Assembly (NCBI RefSeq): GCF_000011645.1
Contig: NC_006270.3
Location: 1,299,501-1,363,500 of the forward strand
Reading direction: 5' to 3'
Origin: Bacillus licheniformis DSM 13 = ATCC 14580
GTDB lineage: Bacteria; Bacillota; Bacilli; Bacillales; Bacillaceae
Length of the DNA stretch: 64,000 bases
Shown: one piece after another, positions 8,572 through 15,472 of the stretch
How the letters are laid out: every line of letters begins with the position of its first letter
Position numbering within the stretch: the first letter of the stretch is position 1
Notes under the pieces: model-generated
Databases searched by the model: none
Seen by the model: the letters and a program-made list of their open reading frames with translations, nothing else
What the model was told of the DNA's origin: nothing
Position numbers and translations under genes: made by a program

Positions 8572-8589
8572 TATAACCAAATAGTTATA
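8572..8589. promoter_or_regulatory. Possible LysR operator
   Basis: Perfect inverted repeat TATAAC-CAAATA-GTTATA directly upstream of the LysR start and 83 bases before the divergent exporter gene. Position fits autoregulation and control of the exporter; binding is inferred. Confidence 0.4.
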
Positions 8590-8671
8590 CCCCCGATGAT
8601 AAAAATGTATTTCAGTTATATCTCAATATAGCATATGCTGAACATGAAACAAAGAAGAAAGGTGACGGATT

Positions 8672-9544
8672 ATGTTTAAAGTACTTTTGGGGATCATCTC
8701 TGTAACGCTGATTTGGGGGTATACCTGGGTGACGATGAAAATCGCAATCACTGACATTCCCCCTGTTTTATTTTCGGCCCTGCGGCTGTTCATTGGAGCT
8801 GTTCCTTTGTTTGTGATTCTCTTGATCAAAGGAAGGAAACGTTCAATAGGAAAGGAGAATATCAAGCATTATCTGGTGATGAGTTTATTGATGGGTTTAG
8901 GTTATATGGGGGTGTTAACTTACGGCATGCAGTTTGTCGATTCGGGAAAAACGTCTGTTTTGGTGTACACCATGCCTATTTTTGTTACTGTCATCAGTCA
9001 TTTTAAATTAAACGAGAAAATCAATGTGTATAAAATGCTCGGTTTATTTTCTGGTCTGATCGGTCTTTTGTTTATATTAGGGGGCGGGATTCTGCATGTT
9101 GATCAAAACGTCATATTTGGAGAGCTTTGCGTTTTAATCGCAGCGCTCAGCTGGGGCGTCGCCAATGTTTACAGCAAACTGAAATTCAAAAATACAGATA
9201 TGATTCATATGAATGCATGGCAGCTTCTCACAGGAGCGGTGATGTTATTGATTTTCTCTTTTATACTGGAACCGTCCCGGCCGATTCACTGGTCAAATGA
9301 AGCAATCTTGTCTCTATTGTTTAACGGTTTATTCTCTACGGCTTTGACGTTCGTCATTTGGTTTTGGATACTGAATCAAATCGAAGCGTCGAAAGCATCG
9401 ATGGCTTTAATGTTTGTTCCCGTATTAGGCCTTTTGTTCGGCTGGCTGCAGCTGCATGAACCGGTCACATTCAGCATCCTGATCGGCGCATTCATGATCT
9501 GCATCGGCATTTTTATGAATACTTATCAATTTAAAAAAGTGTAA
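8672..9544 (+). CDS. EamA-family (DMT) membrane exporter
   Basis: 290 residues with about ten transmembrane helices in two EamA repeats (about 4-135 and 150-288); the first begins LIWGYTWVTMKIAITDIPP, typical of the RhaT/YdcZ-like drug/metabolite transporters. Probably exports an amino acid, metabolite or toxic compound, but the substrate cannot be read from sequence. GAAAGGTGA lies at proper distance before ATG. Divergent from the broken LysR gene, its likely regulator. The following VOC gene, 48 bases on, may be co-transcribed. Confidence 0.85.
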   Translation: MFKVLLGIISVTLIWGYTWVTMKIAITDIPPVLFSALRLFIGAVPLFVILLIKGRKRSIGKENIKHYLVMSLLMGLGYMGVLTYGMQFVDSGKTSVLVYTMPIFVTVISHFKLNEKINVYKMLGLFSGLIGLLFILGGGILHVDQNVIFGELCVLIAALSWGVANVYSKLKFKNTDMIHMNAWQLLTGAVMLLIFSFILEPSRPIHWSNEAILSLLFNGLFSTALTFVIWFWILNQIEASKASMALMFVPVLGLLFGWLQLHEPVTFSILIGAFMICIGIFMNTYQFKKV

Positions 9545-9591
9545 AAAAAGGCAGAGGATCTATATGGTAATATGAAATGGGAGGGAGATTT

Positions 9592-9969
9592 ATGAAAATC
9601 GAACACATCGCCATATGGACGAACAATTTAGAGGAAATGAAAGATTTCTATACCCGTTTTTTTCACGGAAAGACGAATGAAAAATATGTCAATCCGAAAA
9701 AGCATTTCGAATCATATTTCATCCAGTTTGAATCGGGAACACGGCTTGAGCTGATGAGACGCCCCGACCTTGCAAAAGGAGAGGAGAACGCTTCCGGCTA
9801 TGCACATATGGCGTTTTCCTTAGGGTCGCGGCAAGAGGTTGACGAGATGACGAGCCGCTTTGAAAAGGAAGGATACCAGGTTGCCGGAAAGCCGCGCGTC
9901 ACGGGAGACGGGTATTATGAAAGAGTCATTCTGGATCCTGACGGCAACATCGTTGAACTGACCGTTTGA
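9592..9969 (+). CDS. VOC-family protein (glyoxalase/dioxygenase fold)
   Basis: 125 residues forming one vicinal-oxygen-chelate domain with two beta-alpha-beta-beta-beta halves. MKIEHIAIWTNNLEEM provides the first metal-ligand His, and GDGYYERVILDPDGNIVEL near the end the conserved Glu. The family includes glyoxalase I, fosfomycin-resistance enzymes and dioxygenases, so the reaction is open. Start ATG at 9592 follows GGGAGG; the upstream in-frame ATG at 9577 would overlap it. Ends at a strong terminator. Confidence 0.8.
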   Translation: MKIEHIAIWTNNLEEMKDFYTRFFHGKTNEKYVNPKKHFESYFIQFESGTRLELMRRPDLAKGEENASGYAHMAFSLGSRQEVDEMTSRFEKEGYQVAGKPRVTGDGYYERVILDPDGNIVELTV

Positions 9970-9972
9970 CGG

Positions 9973-10009
9973 AAAAAAGCTAATGTCCGTTTTTAGACAT
10001 TAGCTTTTT
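9973..10009. terminator. Bidirectional terminator
   Basis: AAAAAGCTAATGTC and GACATTAGCTTTTT form a long stem between the convergent VOC gene and iseA; both strands have a T-run. Confidence 0.9.
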
Positions 10010-10012
10010 CGT

Positions 10013-10561
10013 TTAGATGGCAGCATCGAGCTGATTGATTTTCCATTTGTTGTTTTCTTTCACAAACGTGATCTTTCTTTTCGCAGTCACCGATCCATCC
10101 AATGCCGGTACGGAAAATTCATAAGTGCGGGTATTGTTTTTTTGAGAGATCAGTTTGATTTTTGCCTTGTCCCATCCTAAGAGGTTGTCCCCATCGCCGA
10201 CAGGCACGGCCATTTTTCCTTTATAAGAAATGATGTTGTATTTTTCCAAGCCTTTTTTAATGGCGTCTTTTGTGAAAACCGGCGTCAAGTAGTCTGTTAA
10301 TTTTGCTTTTGTGCTGAATTCACTGCACATATACGTATATGGAAGACCGCGGTATTCAAATGTTTTGGATGGGCAAGTTGAGTTTTTCGCTTTTGGATTG
10401 TGGCCGCTCATCGTATTCCAAAAGTGCTCCCGTGCCTGCAAGGTTAATTGCATGACTTGCTTATTTGTTAAATTCCCTGATGTTTGATTTTTCGCTGCGA
10501 GGGACGCTCCGGCAGGCAAGATCAGTAAAACAGCTAATAAACAAACGATTAACTTTTTCAA
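10013..10561 (-). CDS. iseA: DL-endopeptidase inhibitor IseA (YoeB)
   Basis: 182 residues: signal peptide (MKKLIVCLLAVLLILPAGASLA) and a secreted single domain containing the family stretch REHFWNTMSGHNP and two cysteines (CPSK, MCSEF) that may form a disulfide. IseA binds and inhibits the NlpC/P60 peptidoglycan hydrolases (LytF, LytE, CwlO type) at the septum and wall, limiting cell separation and lysis. The start is TTG with AAGGAGAGAG upstream. A WalR-type site lies over its promoter, matching repression by WalR in B. subtilis. Neighbouring yocH belongs to the same wall regulon. Confidence 0.88.
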   Translation of the reverse strand: MKKLIVCLLAVLLILPAGASLAAKNQTSGNLTNKQVMQLTLQAREHFWNTMSGHNPKAKNSTCPSKTFEYRGLPYTYMCSEFSTKAKLTDYLTPVFTKDAIKKGLEKYNIISYKGKMAVPVGDGDNLLGWDKAKIKLISQKNNTRTYEFSVPALDGSVTAKRKITFVKENNKWKINQLDAAI

Positions 10562-10609
10562 TGGTCCTCTCTCCTTAAATATATCTCTTATATTACAAAT
10601 GTTACAATA

Positions 10610-10626
10610 ATTACAGATAGATTACA
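10610..10626 (-). promoter_or_regulatory. WalR-type box at the iseA promoter
   Basis: TGTAAT-CTATC-TGTAAT on the minus strand, an exact match to the WalR consensus TGTWAH-N5-TGTWAH. It overlaps a possible -35 element (TTGTAA, 17 bases before TAACAT), which fits repression. A further TGTAAC and TGTAAT follow downstream. Confidence 0.7.
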
Positions 10627-10985
10627 AGAGGTTTGCGAGAAAAATTTTCCTCCGCTGTTTTCTTATATATGACGACATAAAAGCAGCCGGGGTTATGGTT
10701 TGTCCAGGAAAATATTTTATGTCCATTGATTCGTTTCCCGGATTTCTCTCCTCATAAACATAGAAGCCTCATGTTGAAAAAGTATTTTATATTGAAAAAG
10801 AATTCTATCTGGGACCTCGCCGGGAGCAGGAAAGAGGATCACTGAAACATCAATGAATTATATTGTTAAAAATCAGAATTTTATATAAAATCAAACTTTA
10901 TCAGTAAAAAAACTGTAACGAAATTCGCATCAATCTGTCATAGCGGTGACATTTTGCTGTGTTACGATTTTCCCTGTTAGTTTCA
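10627..10985. other. Intergenic region between iseA and yocH
   Basis: No gene seen. AT-rich, with the divergent promoters of iseA and yocH. Near yocH the sequence TGTCAT-AGCGG-TGACAT (about 10937-10953) resembles a degenerate WalR direct repeat; yocH is WalR-activated in B. subtilis, so an imperfect site would not surprise. Confidence 0.4.
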
Positions 10986-11013
10986 AAAGGGCTAACAAGG
11001 GAGGATTTAACTT

Positions 11014-11748
11014 ATGAAGAAGACAATCATGTCCTTGGCTGCAGCCGCGGCTATGTCGGCGACTGCATTCGGAGCGACTGCCTCAGCAAAAGAAATCGAA
11101 GTTCAAAAAGGAGACACGCTCTGGGGGATTTCTCAAAACTACGGAATGAACCTCAAGGACTTAAAAAAATGGAATCAGCTTTCATCAGATCTGATTTTTC
11201 CAGGTCAAAAGCTGAACATTTCTTCTCAAGAAGAAAAATCTGAAGAAAAGCAGTACACCGTTCAGCCAGGGGACACGCTCTCAAAAATCGCAAAAGAGTT
11301 CGGTGTGACTGTAAGCGATCTTCAAAAACGGAACAACCTGAAGTCAGACTTGATTATTGCAGGGCAAACGATTGCAATAAACGGAGAAGCGGCAGCTGCA
11401 GCAGCGCCTGTGAAACAAGAGTCCGCTCCAAAACAAAATGATCAGCCTGTCAACGTACAAAAGGAAATCACAGTGACCGCAACTGCGTATACGGCAAATG
11501 ACGGGGGCATTTCAGGCATCACAAAAACGGGAGTCGACCTGAATGCGAACCGCAATGCGAAAGTCATCGCGGTTGATCCAAGCGTGATTCCGCTCGGCAC
11601 GAAAGTATATGTGGAAGGCTATGGCGAAGCGACGGCTGAAGACACCGGCGGCGCCATTAAAGGCCATAAAATAGACGTATTTATTCCAGATAAAAAAGAC
11701 GCTTTCAATTGGGGCGTCAAAACCGTAAAGGTTAAAATTTTAAACTGA
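11014..11748 (+). CDS. yocH: Cell wall-binding protein YocH (LysM plus 3D domain)
   Basis: 244 residues: signal peptide (about 1-25), two LysM repeats (about 28-70 and 77-120, each with GDTL and PGQKL/AGQTI), an A/P/Q-rich linker, and a C-terminal 3D domain with TATAYTANDGG, VIAVDPSVIPLGT and AEDTGGAIKGHKIDVF, which holds the three conserved Asp. It is exported and binds peptidoglycan; the 3D domain resembles lytic transglycosylases of the MltA type, and YocH is thought to act in muropeptide turnover. SD AAGGGAGG precedes the ATG. Confidence 0.9.
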   Translation: MKKTIMSLAAAAAMSATAFGATASAKEIEVQKGDTLWGISQNYGMNLKDLKKWNQLSSDLIFPGQKLNISSQEEKSEEKQYTVQPGDTLSKIAKEFGVTVSDLQKRNNLKSDLIIAGQTIAINGEAAAAAAPVKQESAPKQNDQPVNVQKEITVTATAYTANDGGISGITKTGVDLNANRNAKVIAVDPSVIPLGTKVYVEGYGEATAEDTGGAIKGHKIDVFIPDKKDAFNWGVKTVKVKILN

Positions 11749-11751
11749 TAT

Positions 11752-11791
11752 AAAAAATGCAGGAGGCGTTAATTGCCTCCTGCATTTTTTT
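11752..11791. terminator. Bidirectional terminator between yocH and lmrB
   Basis: AAAAAATGCAGGAGGC and GCCTCCTGCATTTTTTT form a long perfect stem serving both convergent genes. Confidence 0.92.
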
Positions 11792-11803
11792 GTCGAACGA
11801 TGT

Positions 11804-13228
11804 TTATGCTGCATGCTGTTCCGCGCGTCTGCTTTTTACAAAAACCGAAATCGCAAGAGCGGCGGCTGCAAAGGCGATGGCTACGAAATAAACCATATGA
11901 ACGCCTTCTGTCATGCCTTGCATGTGCAGCTCCTGACGGCTGCCTCCGGAAGAGTGCGCGATAAAGCGATTCGAAACGGTTGTCAGGATCGTCGTATACA
12001 ATGCCGGACCGATTGCCCCTGAAACTTGATTAACTGTATTCATTATCGCCGAACCATGCGGGTAAAGCGGTTTGGGCACCTGATTCAAACCGAGCGTCAT
12101 AATCGGAGCCATTGTCAACCCGACGCCGAGTGTAAAGCCGGCGTAGAGCATCATTCCGACCGCCATCGGCGTATCGCTTGAAATATTCGTAAACAGCGAA
12201 AGGACGGCAATCACAATGATCAATCCGGTGATCAACAGCGGTTTAAAGCCAAGCTTATCAAACAGGCGCCCTGCAACAAGGGATGTCATCGCGAGGACGA
12301 GGCCGCCCGGCAGCATGAGAATGCCTGTATAAAGCGGTGACAGCTCAAGCGCCATTTGGAAGTAAAGCGGCAAAATCAGCATCATCGAAAACTGCAGCAT
12401 CATCACGATCCACATCAGGATAACCGAGATTGAAAATATCTTTGAACGAAACGGCCTCATATCAAGCATCGGCACTTCCAATCTGAGCTGGCGCATGACG
12501 AACAATATTAATCCGATGACACCGGCCGCCAGTCCGATGATGACTTTCGGACTGCTCCAGCCCGCTGCTTCCCCGGCGTTGCTGAAGCCGAAAACGATCC
12601 CGCCAAATCCGACGGTCGATAAAAGAATTGATAATATGTCAATTTTCGGATACGTCAGTTCGGTTACATTTTTCAAGCGGAACGCCGCATAAAAAATCAT
12701 GAAGACCGATACTGGCAGCATCATGAAGAAAACAACGCGCCATGAATAATGTTCGACAATATAGCCTGAGATGACCGGACCGATCGCCGGGGCAAATAAG
12801 ATAACGAGCGTAAGGATCCCGGTCATCGTTCCGCGTTTTTGCGGCGGAATCAAAGTCAGTATCACATTCATCACAAGCGGCAATATCAGGCCTGTACCTG
12901 AACCCTGGATGATCCGTCCGGCGAGAACGAGCGGGAAGACCGGAGCAATTCCGGCCAGCAAGGTTCCCGCTGTAAAAAGCGTCATCGCAGACAGAAACAG
13001 CTGCCTTGTCGTAAAGCGCTGCATTAAAAACGCGGTAATCGGCACGGCGATGCCGATCATGAGCATATATCCGGTTGACAGCCACTGGGCTGTGTTCGCT
13101 GAAATGCCAAAATCGTCGATGATTTTCGGCAAAGCCACATTCATGACCGTCTCATTAATCAGAGCGAGAAAATTTCCGACGATTAAGATTGCGATAATCA
13201 TGAAGGAGCCTTTTCTAGCTTGTTCCAT
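11804..13228 (-). CDS. lmrB: DHA2-family multidrug efflux transporter LmrB
   Basis: 474 residues, about 14 transmembrane helices, a proton-coupled major-facilitator exporter of the DHA2 group. Signatures: LVGNFLALINETVMNVALPKI-like start with the conserved Asp/Asn region, GRIIQGSGTGLILP (motif C-like), and GPVISGYIVEHYSWR. In B. subtilis LmrB exports lincomycin and puromycin. ATG at 13228 is chosen over an upstream in-frame GTG because AAGGGTGGG lies seven bases before it. It directly follows lmrA in one operon. Confidence 0.83.
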   Translation of the reverse strand: MEQARKGSFMIIAILIVGNFLALINETVMNVALPKIIDDFGISANTAQWLSTGYMLMIGIAVPITAFLMQRFTTRQLFLSAMTLFTAGTLLAGIAPVFPLVLAGRIIQGSGTGLILPLVMNVILTLIPPQKRGTMTGILTLVILFAPAIGPVISGYIVEHYSWRVVFFMMLPVSVFMIFYAAFRLKNVTELTYPKIDILSILLSTVGFGGIVFGFSNAGEAAGWSSPKVIIGLAAGVIGLILFVMRQLRLEVPMLDMRPFRSKIFSISVILMWIVMMLQFSMMLILPLYFQMALELSPLYTGILMLPGGLVLAMTSLVAGRLFDKLGFKPLLITGLIIVIAVLSLFTNISSDTPMAVGMMLYAGFTLGVGLTMAPIMTLGLNQVPKPLYPHGSAIMNTVNQVSGAIGPALYTTILTTVSNRFIAHSSGGSRQELHMQGMTEGVHMVYFVAIAFAAAALAISVFVKSRRAEQHAA

Positions 13229-13243
13229 TTGTATTCCCACCCT

Positions 13244-13822
13244 TTATGAACGTTTTAGCAAAAAAGGAATTTGTTCGGCGGCTGCACTGAGAGGCCGGCC
13301 GTTTTTTTTCGTCACTGAGAGCACATACGCACCCTCAATCATCGCTTGTATCGCGACGCTCAGCGTCTCGGCCGTTTCCGGCGCATAGCCTGACTGGAGC
13401 AGTTTTTCCTGATAGACAAGCTGCCAGTCTTGATAAACCTGTTCACACGTTTGGCGGAGCCTTTCACTGAACGACCACGTTTCTGCGGCGACGGATACGA
13501 TCGGAATATCGTCGTTTTCTTCGATGATGTATTCCTCGATTCCGTCAGCCATCATCTGGATATAAGATTGAAACGCCTTGACAGGATCAGCTTCACCGCT
13601 GATCGCTGACGATATATACGCTTTGATTCTTTCTCCGGTTAATTGAATCGCCTCTTGCGCCAGTTCCTCTTTGCCGCCGGGGAAATAATAATAAAGCGAT
13701 CCCCGCGGCGCTCCGCTTTCGGCTGTGATTTGGCTTAAGCCTGTGGCATGGTAGCCTTGTTTGCGGAACAATCGTGAAGCCGTCCGCAAAATTTTGTCGC
13801 GGCTGCTCATTTTTTCTGCCAT
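13244..13822 (-). CDS. lmrA: TetR-family repressor LmrA
   Basis: 192 residues. TetR helix-turn-helix (about 8-55; RDKILRTASRLFRKQGYHATGLSQITAESGAPRG is the family signature in two halves) and a ligand domain of the LmrA/YxaF type (about 80-190). It would repress its own lmrAB operon and be released by a flavonoid-like or drug ligand, as for the B. subtilis homologue. AAGGGAATG precedes the ATG. A palindromic box matching the LmrA/YxaF operator lies 20 bases upstream. Confidence 0.85.
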   Translation of the reverse strand: MAEKMSSRDKILRTASRLFRKQGYHATGLSQITAESGAPRGSLYYYFPGGKEELAQEAIQLTGERIKAYISSAISGEADPVKAFQSYIQMMADGIEEYIIEENDDIPIVSVAAETWSFSERLRQTCEQVYQDWQLVYQEKLLQSGYAPETAETLSVAIQAMIEGAYVLSVTKKNGRPLSAAAEQIPFLLKRS

Positions 13823-13834
13823 TCTATCATTCCC

Positions 13835-14170
13835 TTATGATTTTATACTGATCGGTCTATATAATTTTAACGAAAAAAAAGACCTTTTTTGAAGGCCTGT
13901 TTTAAAATAAGGACGATTTGTCCATATTCGGTTCAGCGGGAATCCGCTGAAGGCTTCAGAAAGCCGGCAAGCAGCAGGCGCCACAGCAATCGCTGCCAAT
14001 ATCGACAAAAGGCTGTCAGATATGAAGTGAACAAAAGCGGAATTGATGGTATAGAGTGCGAGCGCCGTTAAATAAACGGCTAAAAAAACATAGCCGAACA
14101 TTTTTCTGCGGAACGGTCTTTTGAGTTGAATCAAAAGAAACAATCCGGCCATTAAAATGATAAACGTCAC
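13835..14170 (-). CDS. Small membrane protein, unknown function
   Basis: 111 residues with three hydrophobic segments in the first 75 residues, then a basic tail (RIWTNRPYFKTGLQKRSFFSLKLYRP). The start GTG at 14170 is preceded by GAAGGGAG; earlier in-frame starts lack one. The last ten codons overlap the lmrA operator, so either the reading frame ends there by chance or the true protein is somewhat different. No family recognised. It follows yrvL by 28 bases and is likely co-transcribed. Confidence 0.5.
   Translation of the reverse strand: MTFIILMAGLFLLIQLKRPFRRKMFGYVFLAVYLTALALYTINSAFVHFISDSLLSILAAIAVAPAACRLSEAFSGFPLNRIWTNRPYFKTGLQKRSFFSLKLYRPISIKS
13842..13866 (-). promoter_or_regulatory. 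LmrA/YxaF-type operator
   Basis: On the minus strand ATTATATAGACCGATCAGTATAA, close to the published LmrA box (ATATAGACCGGTCTATAT-like). It overlaps a TATAAA -10 element of the lmrA promoter. Confidence 0.65.
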
Positions 14171-14198
14171 AGTTATTCTCCCTTCGCAGGAAAGTTTC

Positions 14199-14612
14199 TC
14201 AATCCTCGTATGTCCGGTTTCTTTCTTTGTTGTCTTCAAATGCCAGATGAATGACGAATAAAAACAGACAGGCGATGATTTCGACATCCAGCGGGATGGT
14301 GATGCTGTCCATCAATTCATCAGCGAGATGGATGGCAAGCCAAGTAAAAAAACATTCGATCATAAAGGTCGCAGCTTTATGCCCAATCATAAAGCTCAGA
14401 ATTTTTTCCGGGATTTCAAACAGCGCGCCGAGGCCAAAAGATAAAAGGATATACCAGAAGAGCGACCAGGGCGATTCGTATGTAACGCCGAAAATCGCAA
14501 AAAAACCGGCGACGCCGAAATAATAAGACCCGAAAAAGAGCGTAAACACAGTGAGGATCAAAAGAAAGATCATAGTCACTGCGAACATGGTACCGAGAGT
14601 TTTTTTAATCAT
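14199..14612 (-). CDS. YrvL-family membrane regulatory protein
   Basis: 137 residues, four predicted transmembrane helices. The pattern YYFGVAGFFAIFGVTYESPWSLFWYILLSFGLGALFE and the acidic HLADELMDSITIPLDVEI match what I remember of the YrvL family, linked in B. subtilis to control of an alternative sigma/oxalate-decarboxylase system. Whether that role applies here is unknown; no sigI-like or oxdC gene is adjacent. The ribosome site is weak. Followed by the small membrane protein gene. Confidence 0.65.
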   Translation of the reverse strand: MIKKTLGTMFAVTMIFLLILTVFTLFFGSYYFGVAGFFAIFGVTYESPWSLFWYILLSFGLGALFEIPEKILSFMIGHKAATFMIECFFTWLAIHLADELMDSITIPLDVEIIACLFLFVIHLAFEDNKERNRTYED

Positions 14613-14986
14613 TAATCATTCATTCCTAATCATGCAGTGTATATTCATGATATCAGAAAAATATCCGGTTGTGAGTTATAAATGAGATTTTGGGGTTAAA
14701 GTTTGTGTGGATGGGGGAGTGAAGAGAGCGTTCTGAAAAATTCCTAAGGTGTTTTTCGAGACCTAATTAATCACCATATATCATATTTGGAGCGTTTTCA
14801 TAAGGGCTGCAATCAAGAGGATAGGATCCCAAATAAAAAAGGCTGCCAACCGGCAACCTTACTTTGTTAAGCATATTTCGTATTTGCTTGTTCTTAAACC
14901 GACGTGTTTACCCGAAGAATCATTTTCGTGCCTTAGGTGATTTTCGATTTTGGTTCAATTGCTTTTTTGAATCTCATTTGTATTGT
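14613..14986. other. Intergenic region with one terminator
   Basis: No gene seen. Includes the terminator at 14831-14860 for the LXG toxin operon. The rest is AT-rich and shows no frame with a ribosome site; presumably it holds the yrvL promoter. Confidence 0.5.
14831..14860 (-). terminator. Terminator of the LXG toxin-immunity operon
   Basis: On the minus strand GGTTGCC-GGTT-GGCAGCC followed by TTTTTTATTT. Confidence 0.8.
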
Positions 14987-15469
14987 CTATTCATTTTCAT
15001 CTTGATTAGATTCAAGGTATTGCTCTAAAAATTCCTTATCATCTTCATCTTCTGGCCAGAGTCCTAAATATTTGTGTTCCCATACAATTCTTCTTTCATA
15101 ATCATCAGCATCTGATAAATCCTCATAGTCGTAGTCGATATTAAATTCACCATCACTGTGAATGATCATAGAGAGACTCGTCCAAGTCTCTTGATCACTA
15201 TTCTTAAATTCGTACCATAGCTTTTCTAAGTTATTGATTAATTGTCTCCAAAGATTTCGATAGGCTTCTTTTTCAATCCTAAAAAATTCAGGGATATTAT
15301 GACAATATACCGGTGAATCATTTCCTTCAGGATAATAATAAAAGAATCCTTTTTGCACATCTTCAAGAATTTCTCCATAAATCAAAATCTTTGACCATTC
15401 CTCTGGAATAGTCTCAACTACTGTCTCCGCAATTTCTTGATATATCGTGTTTAATTGATTTTCATCCAT
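14987..15469 (-). CDS. Immunity protein of the YezG/DUF600 family
   Basis: 160 residues, very acidic (long D/E runs at the C terminus), with the family start LNTIYQEIAETVVETIPEEW and the FYYYPEG motif. It lies three bases after the LXG toxin stop, so translation is coupled. Known YezG proteins bind and block the nuclease domain of their YeeF-type toxin. The strong negative charge suits a nucleic-acid mimic, though that is inference. Ends before a terminator. Confidence 0.85.
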   Translation of the reverse strand: MDENQLNTIYQEIAETVVETIPEEWSKILIYGEILEDVQKGFFYYYPEGNDSPVYCHNIPEFFRIEKEAYRNLWRQLINNLEKLWYEFKNSDQETWTSLSMIIHSDGEFNIDYDYEDLSDADDYERRIVWEHKYLGLWPEDEDDKEFLEQYLESNQDENE

Positions 15470-15472
15470 TGG

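Noticed and set aside
12771..13388. Plus-strand open frame of 205 codons opposite lmrB/lmrA
   Set aside because: Shadow of strongly recognised genes; no start signal.
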